Source: Tetracentron sinense
Lineage: Eukaryota > Streptophyta > Magnoliopsida > Trochodendrales > Trochodendraceae
DNA length: 64,000 nt
Direction of reading: 5' to 3'
NCBI GenBank assembly: GCA_015143295.1
Contig: CM026565.1
Span: 17,432,548 to 17,496,547 of the forward strand
In this document: one piece after another, positions 46,423 through 56,048 of the stretch
Numbering within the stretch: the first letter of the stretch is position 1
How the letters are laid out: every line of letters starts with the position of its first letter
Translations under genes and position numbers: made by a program
Notes under the pieces: model-generated
Seen by the model: only the letters and a program-made list of their open reading frames with translations
What the model was told of the DNA's origin: nothing
Database searches by the model: none

Positions 46423-47534
46423 TGAAGTTAGCAAAAGTATTTCGAATCTATGGACATTTCTCCTATAGCACGATATAATGAAATACAAGTTCATCTGTAT
46501 GAGAATACAGATAAAAAACATCAGGGAGGTCAGGTAGTAGTCATTAATTTGCTTCATATGCCTCGGATGCAAGGATATTTTGGCCACAGATAAGGAATGC
46601 TCATAAACTTTAAGCCCAGATAAAAGACTCGCTTTGCTTGGTTCTCTATCCTTGGTACTCCGAGATTTAGACATGTAAATTCTGGTAGTTGTGTTCATAA
46701 TAGTGAGCACATCAAAGAGTATCTATATATGTTAACTGTTTAAACTTTGTGTTTATGATGGTTGGATTTCTATATTCGTTTAAGTTCATACACATGCATG
46801 CATTGAACCATAGATCTCTCATTCAAGAATCATTGTTTGACAAGTGCATTTTTGTTATCACCTATTTGGACAGATCAATTGTAAATATAGCATTTAGTTC
46901 TCTCGTGTGGCTAAATGCAGTTTAACAACTTTTCGATCTTTTTGTGATAAAGTGTATTTATCTTATATGATTCTTGAATTATCTGGTTGGACAGTTTGGG
47001 AATGCATAATCTCCAGTACAGTCGGTTGCTCATGATTTATCCAGACTGAGGAAATTGGAGTCAGTTGTTTCTCTTGTTCTCTGGGTATAGATTTAGACAA
47101 CGTAGCATGCTTATCCCTAGTCTAAGTCGTGTACTTGGATAACCATAGGGAAATGCTGCCAAAATTTCCTTGAAATGGATCAAAGCACTTGAGCTGGTGA
47201 CTTTTAGGGATTATGCATTCCTGAATGGGATAGGAACATCCCACCCATTAGAAGAGGAGTTGATGACGATAGGAAGCATGCATGCATACATATTGTGTAG
47301 ACGGTGAAATCAGTTGACACATGTTTTATTGTAATTGACTAATGTGATAAATTTTTGCTATTTCTCATAATAACTAACGAAGAAGGTTCTATAAAATAGT
47401 AACGACATACCTCATGGATAGGAGTTGGATTGGAATATCAAGGTAGTTTTGATGTCCATAAGTTTTTATTAAGCACTGATTGATAAAGTGTTAGTATTTA
47501 AACAATTGTCAATGCATTTTTTGTATGAAATAAG

Positions 47535-48380
47535 GTGTCAAAGGTATATATAGAAGGAGTGAAGCATTTTATAGAGTTTGCATTAGGAGCGACTGATAAC
47601 AATGGTAGTATAAGGTGTCTATGTCCCAAATGCAACAATGTCGTTTATCAAGAGAGAGGTACAACGTACGACCATATGATCTGTTATGCATTCGACCTGA
47701 ATTATAAAATCTGGTTTTATCATGGGGAAGACGTATTACAACACACATTTTATGGGCAAGTGCCTCAAAGTCCTGATGTGCAAGACAGACAGAATGAAAT
47801 GGAGGATTTGGTGCACGATTTGTTCGAGATACCAAACGAAGATGAGGGTACTAGTAATCGGGATCCTAATACTGAGTCTGATAGATTTTTCCAATTGGTA
47901 AGGAATGTGGGACAACCTTTGTATCCAGGATGTCCGAATCACACAAAGTTGTCTTTCATCATAAGATTGTACCAGATTAAGTGTCTTAGTGGATGGAGCA
48001 ACAAATCATTCACCTTGTTGCTTGAGTTATTGAGGGAGGTACTCTCCGAGGGGTAAACACTACCTAATACTTACTTTCAGATATAAAAGGTGATGCCTAA
48101 CTTGGGGCTTAATTATGACAGAATCGATGCATGTCCCAATGATTGCATATTGTATTGGAAAGATTCTACAAACAAGCAAGTATGTGACATCTGTGGTGCA
48201 TCAAGATGGATGACAGTGGATGATCAATCGGGAGGCAAAATGAAGAAAACTCCAGCGAAGATTTTGTGTCACTTCCCGTTGAAACCACCAAGTTACAAAG
48301 ATTGTTCATGTCGTCCAAGACTGCTTCTGAAATGAGATAACACGATGAGGATCGAACTAAGAATGGGAGGTTAAGGCATC
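47535..48380 (+). pseudogene. CACTA Tnp2 transposase, 5' half, decayed
   Basis: 47535-48056 holds a transposase-associated domain (YIEGVKHFIEFALG, IRCLCPKCNNVVY, YDHMICYAFDLNYKIWFYHGE) and the start of the Tnp2 body (TKLSFIIRLYQIKCLSGWSN). After two in-frame TAA codons (48054 and about 48087) it continues in frame as PNLGLNYDRIDACPNDCILYWKD and VCDICGASRW. A one-base loss near 48290 then shifts the frame; the shifted frame gives LQRLFMSSKTASEMR, a stop, and HDEDRTKNGRLRH to 48380, where the copia LTR begins. No true ATG starts the open piece (its first codon is GTG). It is complementary to the 3' half at 15746-17832, with a gap between them. Confidence 0.85.
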
Positions 48381-48671
48381 TGTAAATCCAGAAATAGGTG
48401 TTGGCAAATTCCGTGATCTTTAGATAGGTCATGAGTGTTGTGTCTTGTTCAACTTGTCGGAAGAGTTAAAGTTTCAAGAAGACTGAAGATATTGAAGAAA
48501 AAGCTTCTACTCCAGATCTAGACAGGTAATGGACTTAGAGACCCCTACCTAGGTTGGATTTGACTTAGATAACTCTAAACATACCTAGGAGGATAGTTTT
48601 AAGCCTACCAAAGAGTTTTGATCTTATTTGAATCAAACAAAAACAAAAAAAAAATGATAAGGCTGAAATTC

Positions 48672-48868
48672 TGTCTCAACCGATCGCTCGGTGTTGCGAC
48701 CGATCGATCGGTGGCCTACTGAGCGATCGGTGGCTATCGACTGGTCAAAAACTTTGTATGGGGTATATTTCTAGAGAGACTATTTTTAACCGAGCTCTCG
48801 GTGAAAGTAGCGATCGATCGGTTTTGGACCGAGCGATCGGTTATAAGCATCGATCGATCGGTCATCGT
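48672..48868 (+). repeat. Palindrome array in the copia LTR
   Basis: Repeated ccgatcgatcggt, gagcgatcggt and gcgatcgatcggt words lie in 200 bp upstream of the TATA box. The arrangement matches the Tekay LTR arrays (52025-52215, 59430-59600). Confidence 0.85.
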
Positions 48869-48907
48869 AAACAAAATTTTATTTTTTCTGGACTCTTTTC
48901 TAAACCC

Positions 48908-48915
48908 TATATAAA
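48908..48915 (+). promoter_or_regulatory. Copia LTR TATA box
   Basis: TATATAAA lies about 40 bp after the palindrome array and 0.7 kb before the LTR end, a plausible U3/R boundary. Confidence 0.65.
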
Positions 48916-49605
48916 CAACTTATTGGAGACCTAATTCATATCTTTGTTTATTTTTGAAAGAGTAGAGGTCTGAGAAACCCTTCTAGGATTTTAGGGCTTT
49001 TTGCATTGTTCCTCATAGATCTTTAGTGATCCCTCCTTTTTCAATCATCCTAGAGAATGCAAGTATAGATCTATTCTTTTGATCTTGCATTGTGTGATCT
49101 CAGATCTGTATGAGATCCCTCTAGGGTTTGAAGCTTTCTAAATTGATTCACAACCCTACACTTTGTGTGTGTGTCCGGTGTATGATCCGGAGCCTTCGTG
49201 GAAGGAGATCGATCGTGTGTGATCGTGGTATTGAAGTAGCTTGAGAAGAATTGGTCGGTTAGGAATCGAAGCTGCTACAGCGGAGATCGAACCTGCTGGT
49301 TCGTAGAAATCAAGAGTAAGATTCTGTACCTAGGAACGTCGAGTCCGGTTTGGGTAAGGTCTTGTCTTGTACTTGAATTCTTCTTATAGTGAAGTTTGTT
49401 GCTGGACAAGGTCCCATGGTTTTTTCCCGTAAGGGTTTTCCACGTAAAAATCTGGTGTGTTTGATTTGTGTGGATTGTTTGTGTGAATGGTTTATTGATT
49501 TCTAATCTAATTAGATAAAAAATTAAAAATTGGTTAGAAGTTCTTAGATAGACCTATTCACCCCCCCTCTAGGTCATAGAGATCATTGATCAGAGTAATT
49601 TCAAT

Positions 49606-49617
49606 TGGTATCAGAGC
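49606..49617 (+). other. Copia primer-binding site (tRNA-iMet)
   Basis: TGGTATCAGAGC matches the complement of the 3' end of plant initiator tRNA-Met and lies two bases after the LTR. Confidence 0.9.
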
Positions 49618-49674
49618 GGGTTCACTTTTAAGACAAACCCTTCAGTGTGATCCTGTTTATCTTACTCTGTGATC

Positions 49675-50177
49675 ATGATTACTCTAAGAGAGGGCGGTTC
49701 AGTCTCTCGTCCCCCACTATTCGATGGGAATAATTACGCATATTGGAAAGCCCGTATGAGAGCTTTTCTCAAATCAATTGACGAGAGAATTTGGATGTCT
49801 ATTCAAAATGGGTGGACTACGCCTGTGAAAACTCTAGGTGATTTGACTATCGTTAAATATTCTGATGAATGGACCAGAGAAGAGCTTGAGACAAGTGGTT
49901 GGAATACTAAAGGACTCAATGCTATCTTTACTGCAGTCACAGCTGAGGAATTCAGACGAATTTCTTCATGTGAAACAGCAAAGGAGGCATGAGACATACT
50001 AGAAATTACCCATGAGGGTACAACCACTGTTAAAATCTCAAAACTCCAAATGTTAACCACCAAATTTGAATATTTTAAAATGGAAGACGATGACACATTT
50101 GATGAATTGTATGCAAAACTTAGTGACATTGTCAATGCTAGTTTCAACTTAGGTGAAAGATTAACTGAGTCCAAGAT
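49675..50177 (+). pseudogene. Copia gag, N-terminal part, interrupted
   Basis: From ATG 49675 the frame reads RPPLFDGNNYAYWKARMRAF and WNTKGLNAIFTAV, the copia gag (UBN2/DUF4219-like) start. TGA at 49990-49992 stands where Trp is expected (KEA*DILE). The frame continues (KISKLQMLTTKFEYFKM, FDELYAKLSDIVN) to ESKI at 50177, where the Tekay element begins; VRKVLRSLPERF resumes at 59808. Gag would form the particle shell. Confidence 0.88.
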
Positions 50178-50477
50178 TGTCGCGACCCAAAACCCACCCT
50201 AGGAGTTAGAGTGAACTTTGGACGACTAATCATGGCTTACATGACTTGCTTGACAAACCAACCTGCAAAAACCCACAGAGCATATACAATAGAGGATGAC
50301 AGCGGAAACATAACTATAAAACACAACGGAAGTCTAACAACCTCTAAGTATATACACATGGTCCAAGTTTTAATACAAAGAAATCAAAACAAAGAAAGTG
50401 CGGACATGCCCGCCAAAATACATGGATATAATCACTCATGATCACCCACAGCTAATCCACTCAGAACCTAACACCAC

Positions 50478-50597
50478 CTACTGATAACCCTCTACGGGAG
50501 GTTCCTCCAAAGGCTCCTCGACGTACTCCTCTTCCACCCATGGACCAGGAGCACAAACATCAAATGGAGCAGCAGCTCCCTCAGAACCTGCCGACAT
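50478..50597 (-). CDS. LTR-encoded short acidic reading frame in Tekay 3' LTR (39 aa)
   Basis: ATG TCG GCA GGT opens a frame with core APGPWVEEEYVEEPLEEPP and stop TAG. The start context and the acidic W-V/I-EE-E/D-Y core are shared with the solo LTR frames at 8664 and 40805, whose DNA is otherwise diverged. The identical frame in the 5' LTR is 57883-58002. The function is unknown; translation has not been shown. Confidence 0.45.
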   Translation of the reverse strand: MSAGSEGAAAPFDVCAPGPWVEEEYVEEPLEEPPVEGYQ

Positions 50598-50984
50598 AAG
50601 AAGTACGGTTGAGCATGAAATACTCAGCGGGTACCAAATACTAACCAATAGTCATAGCATAAAAATGGCAATACATAAATCAGGAGCAATTCATATATGT
50701 TAGACGGAAACAATTCATATCATACAAGGAGGTAAAGCAATTTATAATTATGCTTGTATTTCGTAGAAAGCCGACAAAACTTATTGAAAACATCGTGCAC
50801 TTGACTTGGCTTGAAATATCTTTTCGTACTTGAAAGCTTGTCGTGTTTGTCTTGCTTGATCTTGTCGAGCGTGTCGTACGTGTCATGTCATGCATGTCAT
50901 GCGTGCTTGCTTGTGATCATGTAACTTGTGAGATACACTTGTGAGATATCCTTGTGAGATGCGCTTGAGAGATGCCTTGAGAGG

Positions 50985-51182
50985 GAAGGGAGACCCTTCT
51001 TTATGCAATGCACTTGAGAGGGAAGGGAGACCCTTCTTCATGATATGTATGTACTTGCGAGGGAAGGGAGGCCCTTCTTCATGATATGCACTTGTGAGTG
51101 AGGGGAGACCCCTCGTGGAATGTTGGTTCTTGTTTTCTTGTGAAAAGCGAGGTAAAACATATCGTAGGATATGTCCCACCTC
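50985..51182 (-). repeat. Hairpin cluster in Tekay LTR
   Basis: Three units read GAAGGG-3 nt-CCCTTC (50985, 51022, 51063), and a fourth reads GAGGGG-aga-CCCCTC (51100), changed on both arms. A longer stem follows (51149-51182: GAGGT...ACATATC / GATATGT...ACCTC), related to hairpins at 41321, 41405 and 43213 in the solo LTRs. Confidence 0.8.
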
Positions 51183-52422
51183 TAACCATGTTCTTGAAAA
51201 CCTCGGTAAATCATGTCATGCATGCCGTGCTCGTGGGAATCGTGTACATACTTGCACTTGAATTTAAATATGACATTTGGGTAATTCACAACACATGTAA
51301 CATCAATGATTGAGCAATGTAATATTCACATCATTTAGGGAAAGCAAGAAAACACACTACCATAACCCTAGCAATTTCCATGAATGTTTAAGCATGCAAT
51401 TTCTTTATTTATTATTCATTTCATTCATCTTGGCATTTCATCAAACATGGTGTGTTCATTATTGATTTACCCTACAACATGCTTTTCTAGATGGGTTTTA
51501 CTCAAATCATGCATGTATGTTCATTATTGGAACAATGCCCTCCCCATTTTAATCATCACAACACAACCATTGGCATCCAATCGCCCATTCCATCTCCATT
51601 CACCATTTACAACCATCCATCTCATAGCACATGTGTACATAAAGGAAAATAAAGAGAAATAAAGGGAAAATAGGAACTATAACTAGGAGGGTAGCAAGAA
51701 GTACCGACCTTGATCAAGTGAGGAAGAAATCCCCTTCCAAAAACGACCGTGAGTTGCTGCCCTAGCTTGAGGAGATGCTCCTCACGAGCTTGTGCCTTGA
51801 TCTTGAAGAAAAATGGGCTTGAGTTGAGTGTGGGTTCACAAACCCCTTGATTTCTCTCCAAAATGGAAACCCTAGGTTTAGGAATCGCCCTCTCCTCTCT
51901 TCTTATCTCCCAATCTCTCTAAGTGTCGAAATGAAGCCCTAAAGGCTCGGGTTAAACTCTTAAGGTAAGAGTGAACCGACCAAAAGACCATAATACCCTT
52001 ACTGAAATTTCTGCAAAAACGCGAGTACCGAGCGATCGGTGTTTATGACCGATCGATCGGTTGCCTACCGAGCGATCGGTGTCTTGACCGAGCTCTTGAC
52101 CAAAAATCATCTCTCTGGAAAATTTCCCCATACAAAAATCTTGACCAGTCGATAGCCTCCGAGCGATCGGTTTTGGACCGATCGATCGCTCCATGGACCG
52201 AGCGATCGGTGGTCTGCAGGTCCAAACTGTTTTGGCCATAACTTTTGACTCGTTCGTCTGATTTTGACGATTCAACTTGCGTTGGGTTCATACTTCGAAA
52301 AGGAACATTTTTGACATTTTAGAATTTTCAATTTCTTCCTTATTTATTAATTGTGCTACTTTAAAGGCAAAATGGCTATGAAAGTGTCATGCATTAAATG
52401 TGAAAAGGTCCGGGGCTCTACA

Positions 52423-52436
52423 TCCTCCCCCCCTTA
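52423..52436 (-). other. Tekay polypurine tract
   Basis: In minus sense AAGGGGGGGAGGA directly precedes the 3' LTR, the usual primer for plus-strand DNA synthesis. Confidence 0.9.
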
Positions 52437-52522
52437 CAAAAATTTCGTCCTCGAAATTTAGACGCTACTTGTATTACAAACCAAAAAGAAAATTACAAGT
52501 CATATACAAACTTATACAAAAC

Positions 52523-55500
52523 TCATTCAAATAATTCTGGGTACTTCGCTCTGACTTCGGCTTCACGCTCCCATGTAGCTTCTTCCCGAGCATGGTGTTG
52601 CCATTGCACAAGAACCAAATGGATTGTCTTGTTGCGAAGCACTTGATCTCTTCGATCCAAAATCTGAACCGGCTTTTCAATCAAGGTGAGGTCCTCTCGA
52701 ATCTCCAACGGTTCCAAGTCTATGACATGCGAAGGATCCGCAATGTACTTCCGAAGCATAGACACATGGAAAACGTTGTGAACTGCGGTCATGTGAGGTG
52801 GGAGAGCTACCCTGTAAGCAACCTCACCAACTTGCGTGATAATCTCAAAAGGCCCAACATACCGAGGACTGAGCTTGCCTCGCTTGCCAAATCTCATGAT
52901 CCCTTTGCTAGGAGATACTTTCACAAAAACTTGATCCCCTACTTGAAATTCCAAGTCCCTATGGCGCGTGTCCGCATAACTTTTCTGGCGATCTTGAGCG
53001 GCTTTCAATCGATCCCGAATGATCTTAACTGTGTTTGCAGTTTGCTCAATCAACTCCGGACCAAGTACTTTCCTTTCTCCTACCTCATCCCAATAGAGAG
53101 GAGACCTACAACTTCACCCATACAAGGCCTCAAATGGTGCCATTTGGATACTTTCCTGATAGCTGTTATTATAGGCGAATTCAACCAAAGGCAAGTGCTC
53201 TTCCCAACTGCCTCTGAAATCCAACATACAAGCCCGAAGCATGTCTTCAATGACTTGGTTCACTCTCTCGGTTTTTCCATCCGTCTGTGGATGAAAAGCG
53301 GTGCTGAAATCAAGTCCCGAACCCATAGCCTCTTGGAAACTTTTCCAAAATCTTGACGTGAATCTTGGATCCCGATCCGACACAATACTGAAGGGCACTC
53401 CGTGCAACCTCACCACTTCCTTGATGTATAGAGCCGCCAACTGGCTAGAGTTGAAAGTAGTTCGGTAAGGTAGGAAGTGGGCAGACTTCGTCAGACGGTC
53501 TACTACAACCCAAATTGCATTTGAGCCCTTTGCCGTTTTTGGCAAGCCAACTATGAAATCCATGGATAGGTTCTCCCATTTCCACTCGAGAATAGGAAGA
53601 GAATGCAATAGACCGGCAGGTCGCATGTGTTCTGCTTTCACCTGTTGGCACACTAAGCACCGTGCCACATATTCTGCAACATCCCTCTTCATATTCCGCC
53701 ACCAAAAGTGACTCTTGAGGTTCCAGTACATCTTTGTACCCCCAGGATGCACAGTGTACTTAGAACGATGTGCTTCATCCATGATCTCCCTTCGAAGATC
53801 TGCATTGGCTGGGACACACAGCCTTCCCTTGAATGTGATAGCACCTTGGCTAGTGAGAGAGAAGTCCTCACTACCCTTAGCAACTTCCTTGTCCCGATAA
53901 GCCAACAATTCAGCATCTGTGGCTTGGTATTCTTGGATCAAATCTATAATGTATGGCCGAACCGTGACATTTGCCAAGATAGGACTACGGACAGAGTCAT
54001 TCACACTAATGTCCAGATTTTCCAAATCTTCAAGTAGCTTCCATTCTTGCACCAACATGTGTGCTAATAACCCCGGAGGTCTTCTACTCAAAGCATCGGC
54101 CACTACATTCGCTTTACCTGGGTGGTACTGAATGGTACAATCATAGTCTTTCAAAAATTCCATCCAACGCCGTTGCCTTAGATTCAGCTCCTTTTGGGAA
54201 AAGAGATACTTGAGACTCTTGTGATCGGTAAACACATAGAACTCCACCCCATAAAGGTAATGACGCCAAATCTTAAGTGCAAACACGACCGCCGCAAGCT
54301 CCAAGTCGTGCGTGAGATAATTCTTCTCATGCTCCTTCAATTGCCTTGACGCATAGGCAATGAATTTCTTGTGCTGCATGAGTACACACCCAAGTCCAAC
54401 GTGTGAGGCATCACTATACACCTCATACCCATAAGGTCCAGATGGCACAGTAAGAACAGGGGCTGTAGTAAGCCTCTTCTTCAGTTCCGTGAAACTGATC
54501 TCGCACTTATCACTCCATACAAACTTGGCGTTCTTCCTTGTCAGGTAAGTGAGCGGTGCTGCAAGGCTAGAGAAACCCTCTACGAATCTCCTGTAGTAGC
54601 CTGCCAACCCAAGAAAGCTGTGTATCTCGGTAACACTCTTGGGCATCGCCCAACTCATAACTGCTTTGATCTTCTTTGGATCTACCGAGATACCTTCTGC
54701 AGAAACAACGTGGCCTAGGAATGCCACATCTTCCAACCAAAACTCACACTTGCTAAGTTTGGCGTATAGCTTGTGCTCTCTTAGCATTTCCAAAGCAAGG
54801 CGTAGGTTGCGTGTATGATCTTCCCATGTCTGGGAATAGACCAAAATGTCATCAACAAATACAATCACGCACCTATCAAGATATGGCCGGAACACCCGGT
54901 TCATCAAATCCATAAAGGTTGCCGGCGCGTTCGTGAGTCCAAAAGGCATCACCAAGAACTCGTAGTGTCCATACCGAGTCCTGAAAGCAGTTTTGGGAAC
55001 ATCTTCCACCTTAATCTTCAACTGGTGATAACCCGATCGAAGGTCTATCTTTGAGAAAAATCTCGCTCCCTTCAACTGATCGAACAAATCATCAATTCTA
55101 GGCAATGGATACCTATTCTTTATAGTGACCTTGTTCAATTGCCGGTAATCGACGCACATCCGCATCGAACCATCTTTCTTCTTAACAAACAACACCGGGG
55201 CACCCCACGGTGAGACACTTGGTCGAATGAAACCAAGGCCTTGTAATTCCTCCAACTGAGTCTTCAACTCCTTGAGTTCTACCGGGGCCATTCTATACGG
55301 AGCCCGAGAGATGGGAGTTGTGCCTGGTGTAAGCTCAATCACAAACTCAATCTCCCTGTCTGGAGGTAATCCTGGCAACTCCTCTGGAAATACATCTAGG
55401 AATTCACTCACGACCGGAATAGTCGAAGAGTCCTTTGCCTCGAGGTTCGCTAAGCTCAATGCCGCAAAACGAGCGATATCTCTACTTTTTAACCCCCGAA

Positions 55501-55848
55501 AGTGAAATGGTTTTCCTTCTACCGGCTTGAAGAGTACCATCTTCTCAAAGCAAGCTACATGCCCATGATGTGCTGCTAACCAATCCATTCCCAATATAAC
55601 ATCAAAGTCTTGGAATCCCAGGACGATGAGATCAACCGCCAACTCGTGGCTTCCAACTTGGACCACACTATTTCTATACACTTTATCTGCCAATACTGTT
55701 TTGCCGAGAGGAGTCGAAATGGCTAACTCCGGTTCTAGCTGACTTGGCTCTACAGAAAAGCCTTCTGAAAAACTCGGTGAGACAAATGAATGAGTAGACC
55801 CGGTATCAATCAACACTCGAGCCAAATACTCATTGACTAGTAGGGTTC
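52523..55848 (-). pseudogene. Tekay pol: protease, RT, RNase H, integrase with chromodomain, one internal stop
   Basis: Domains in order are protease ([10 protein letters not shown] near 55810), RT ([30 protein letters not shown], catalytic FVDDILVYS), RNase H ([26 protein letters not shown]), integrase zinc finger ([10 protein letters not shown]...CLVCQQVK), integrase core ([33 protein letters not shown]) and a Tekay-type C-terminal chromodomain (IHLVLVQWQHHAREEATWE, ending YPELFE). A TGA at 53114-53116 (codon after EALYG) stands where Arg is usual. All other catalytic residues seen are intact, so the damage is recent. Confidence 0.93.
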
Positions 55849-55996
55849 CTGAAATTTTAACTAGCGGAGTTAATCCATGCATCAACAGTGTATACATGTA
55901 GGTATATATACATATATAACATGCCAAGTACGTACACAATCAAATAATACTTAACAGTTTAATTTACGGATAATTAAATAAGCTACAACTGTGTAC
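55849..55996 (-). other. Candidate 148-bp spliceosomal intron in Tekay gag-pol
   Basis: In minus sense CAAG|GTACAC (56000-55991) and AAATTTCAG|GAACCC (55857-55843) bound an A/T-rich 148-bp segment. Removing it joins ...DNVVQ to [17 protein letters not shown] in frame, which is the expected link between the gag tail and the protease. The apparent ATG at 55939 is inside this segment and is not a real start. Confidence 0.7.
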
Positions 55997-56048
55997 CTTG
56001 CACTACATTGTCAGATGCAAGTGCATCACCCTCTGTTAAGGTAAAAAT

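Larger units (their letters stand above)
44537..47534 (+). other. Unassigned DNA between solo LTR and Tnp2 remnant
   Basis: It contains the possible exon end 44537-44565 (donor GTAAGT), a Helitron-like 3' end (45223-45250) and a pair of direct repeats (45401-45683, 46141-46422). The rest is A/T-rich with no recognised coding region. Since a Tnp2 remnant follows, it may be internal CACTA sequence. Confidence 0.4.
48381..49603 (+). repeat. Copia 5' LTR
   Basis: The 1223-bp LTR starts TGTAAATCC and ends TAATTTCA, two bases before the primer site. It contains an array of CGATCGATCGG-type palindromes (48672-48868), a TATA box (48908-48915) and a block shared with the Tekay LTR (48727-48797). The C-run with ctaggtcatag near its end is typical of this lineage. 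Confidence 0.85.
50178..52422 (-). repeat. Tekay 3' LTR
   Basis: The 2245-bp LTR carries a palindrome array at 52025-52215, four short hairpins at 50985-51114 plus a longer one at 51149-51182, and the acidic short frame at 50478-50597. It is bounded by the polypurine tract at 52423. Confidence 0.95.

Noticed and set aside
47535..47537. Start codon of the Tnp2 5' half
   Set aside because: The codon is GTG, preceded by aaataag that looks like an exon border; the true start is elsewhere or lost.
49606..49617. tRNA gene suggested by initiator tRNA-Met complementarity (also 57567)
   Set aside because: Only 12 bases match, at the place of a primer-binding site next to an LTR; no cloverleaf is present.
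52592..53356. 254-codon plus-strand frame opposite Tekay pol
   Set aside because: It is the antisense shadow of the integrase coding region and shows no protein family of its own.
55858..55939. ATG at 55939 as the start of Tekay pol
   Set aside because: The first 30 codons are A/T-rich intron-like DNA. The gag frame joins the protease exactly across a GT-AG segment that contains this ATG.
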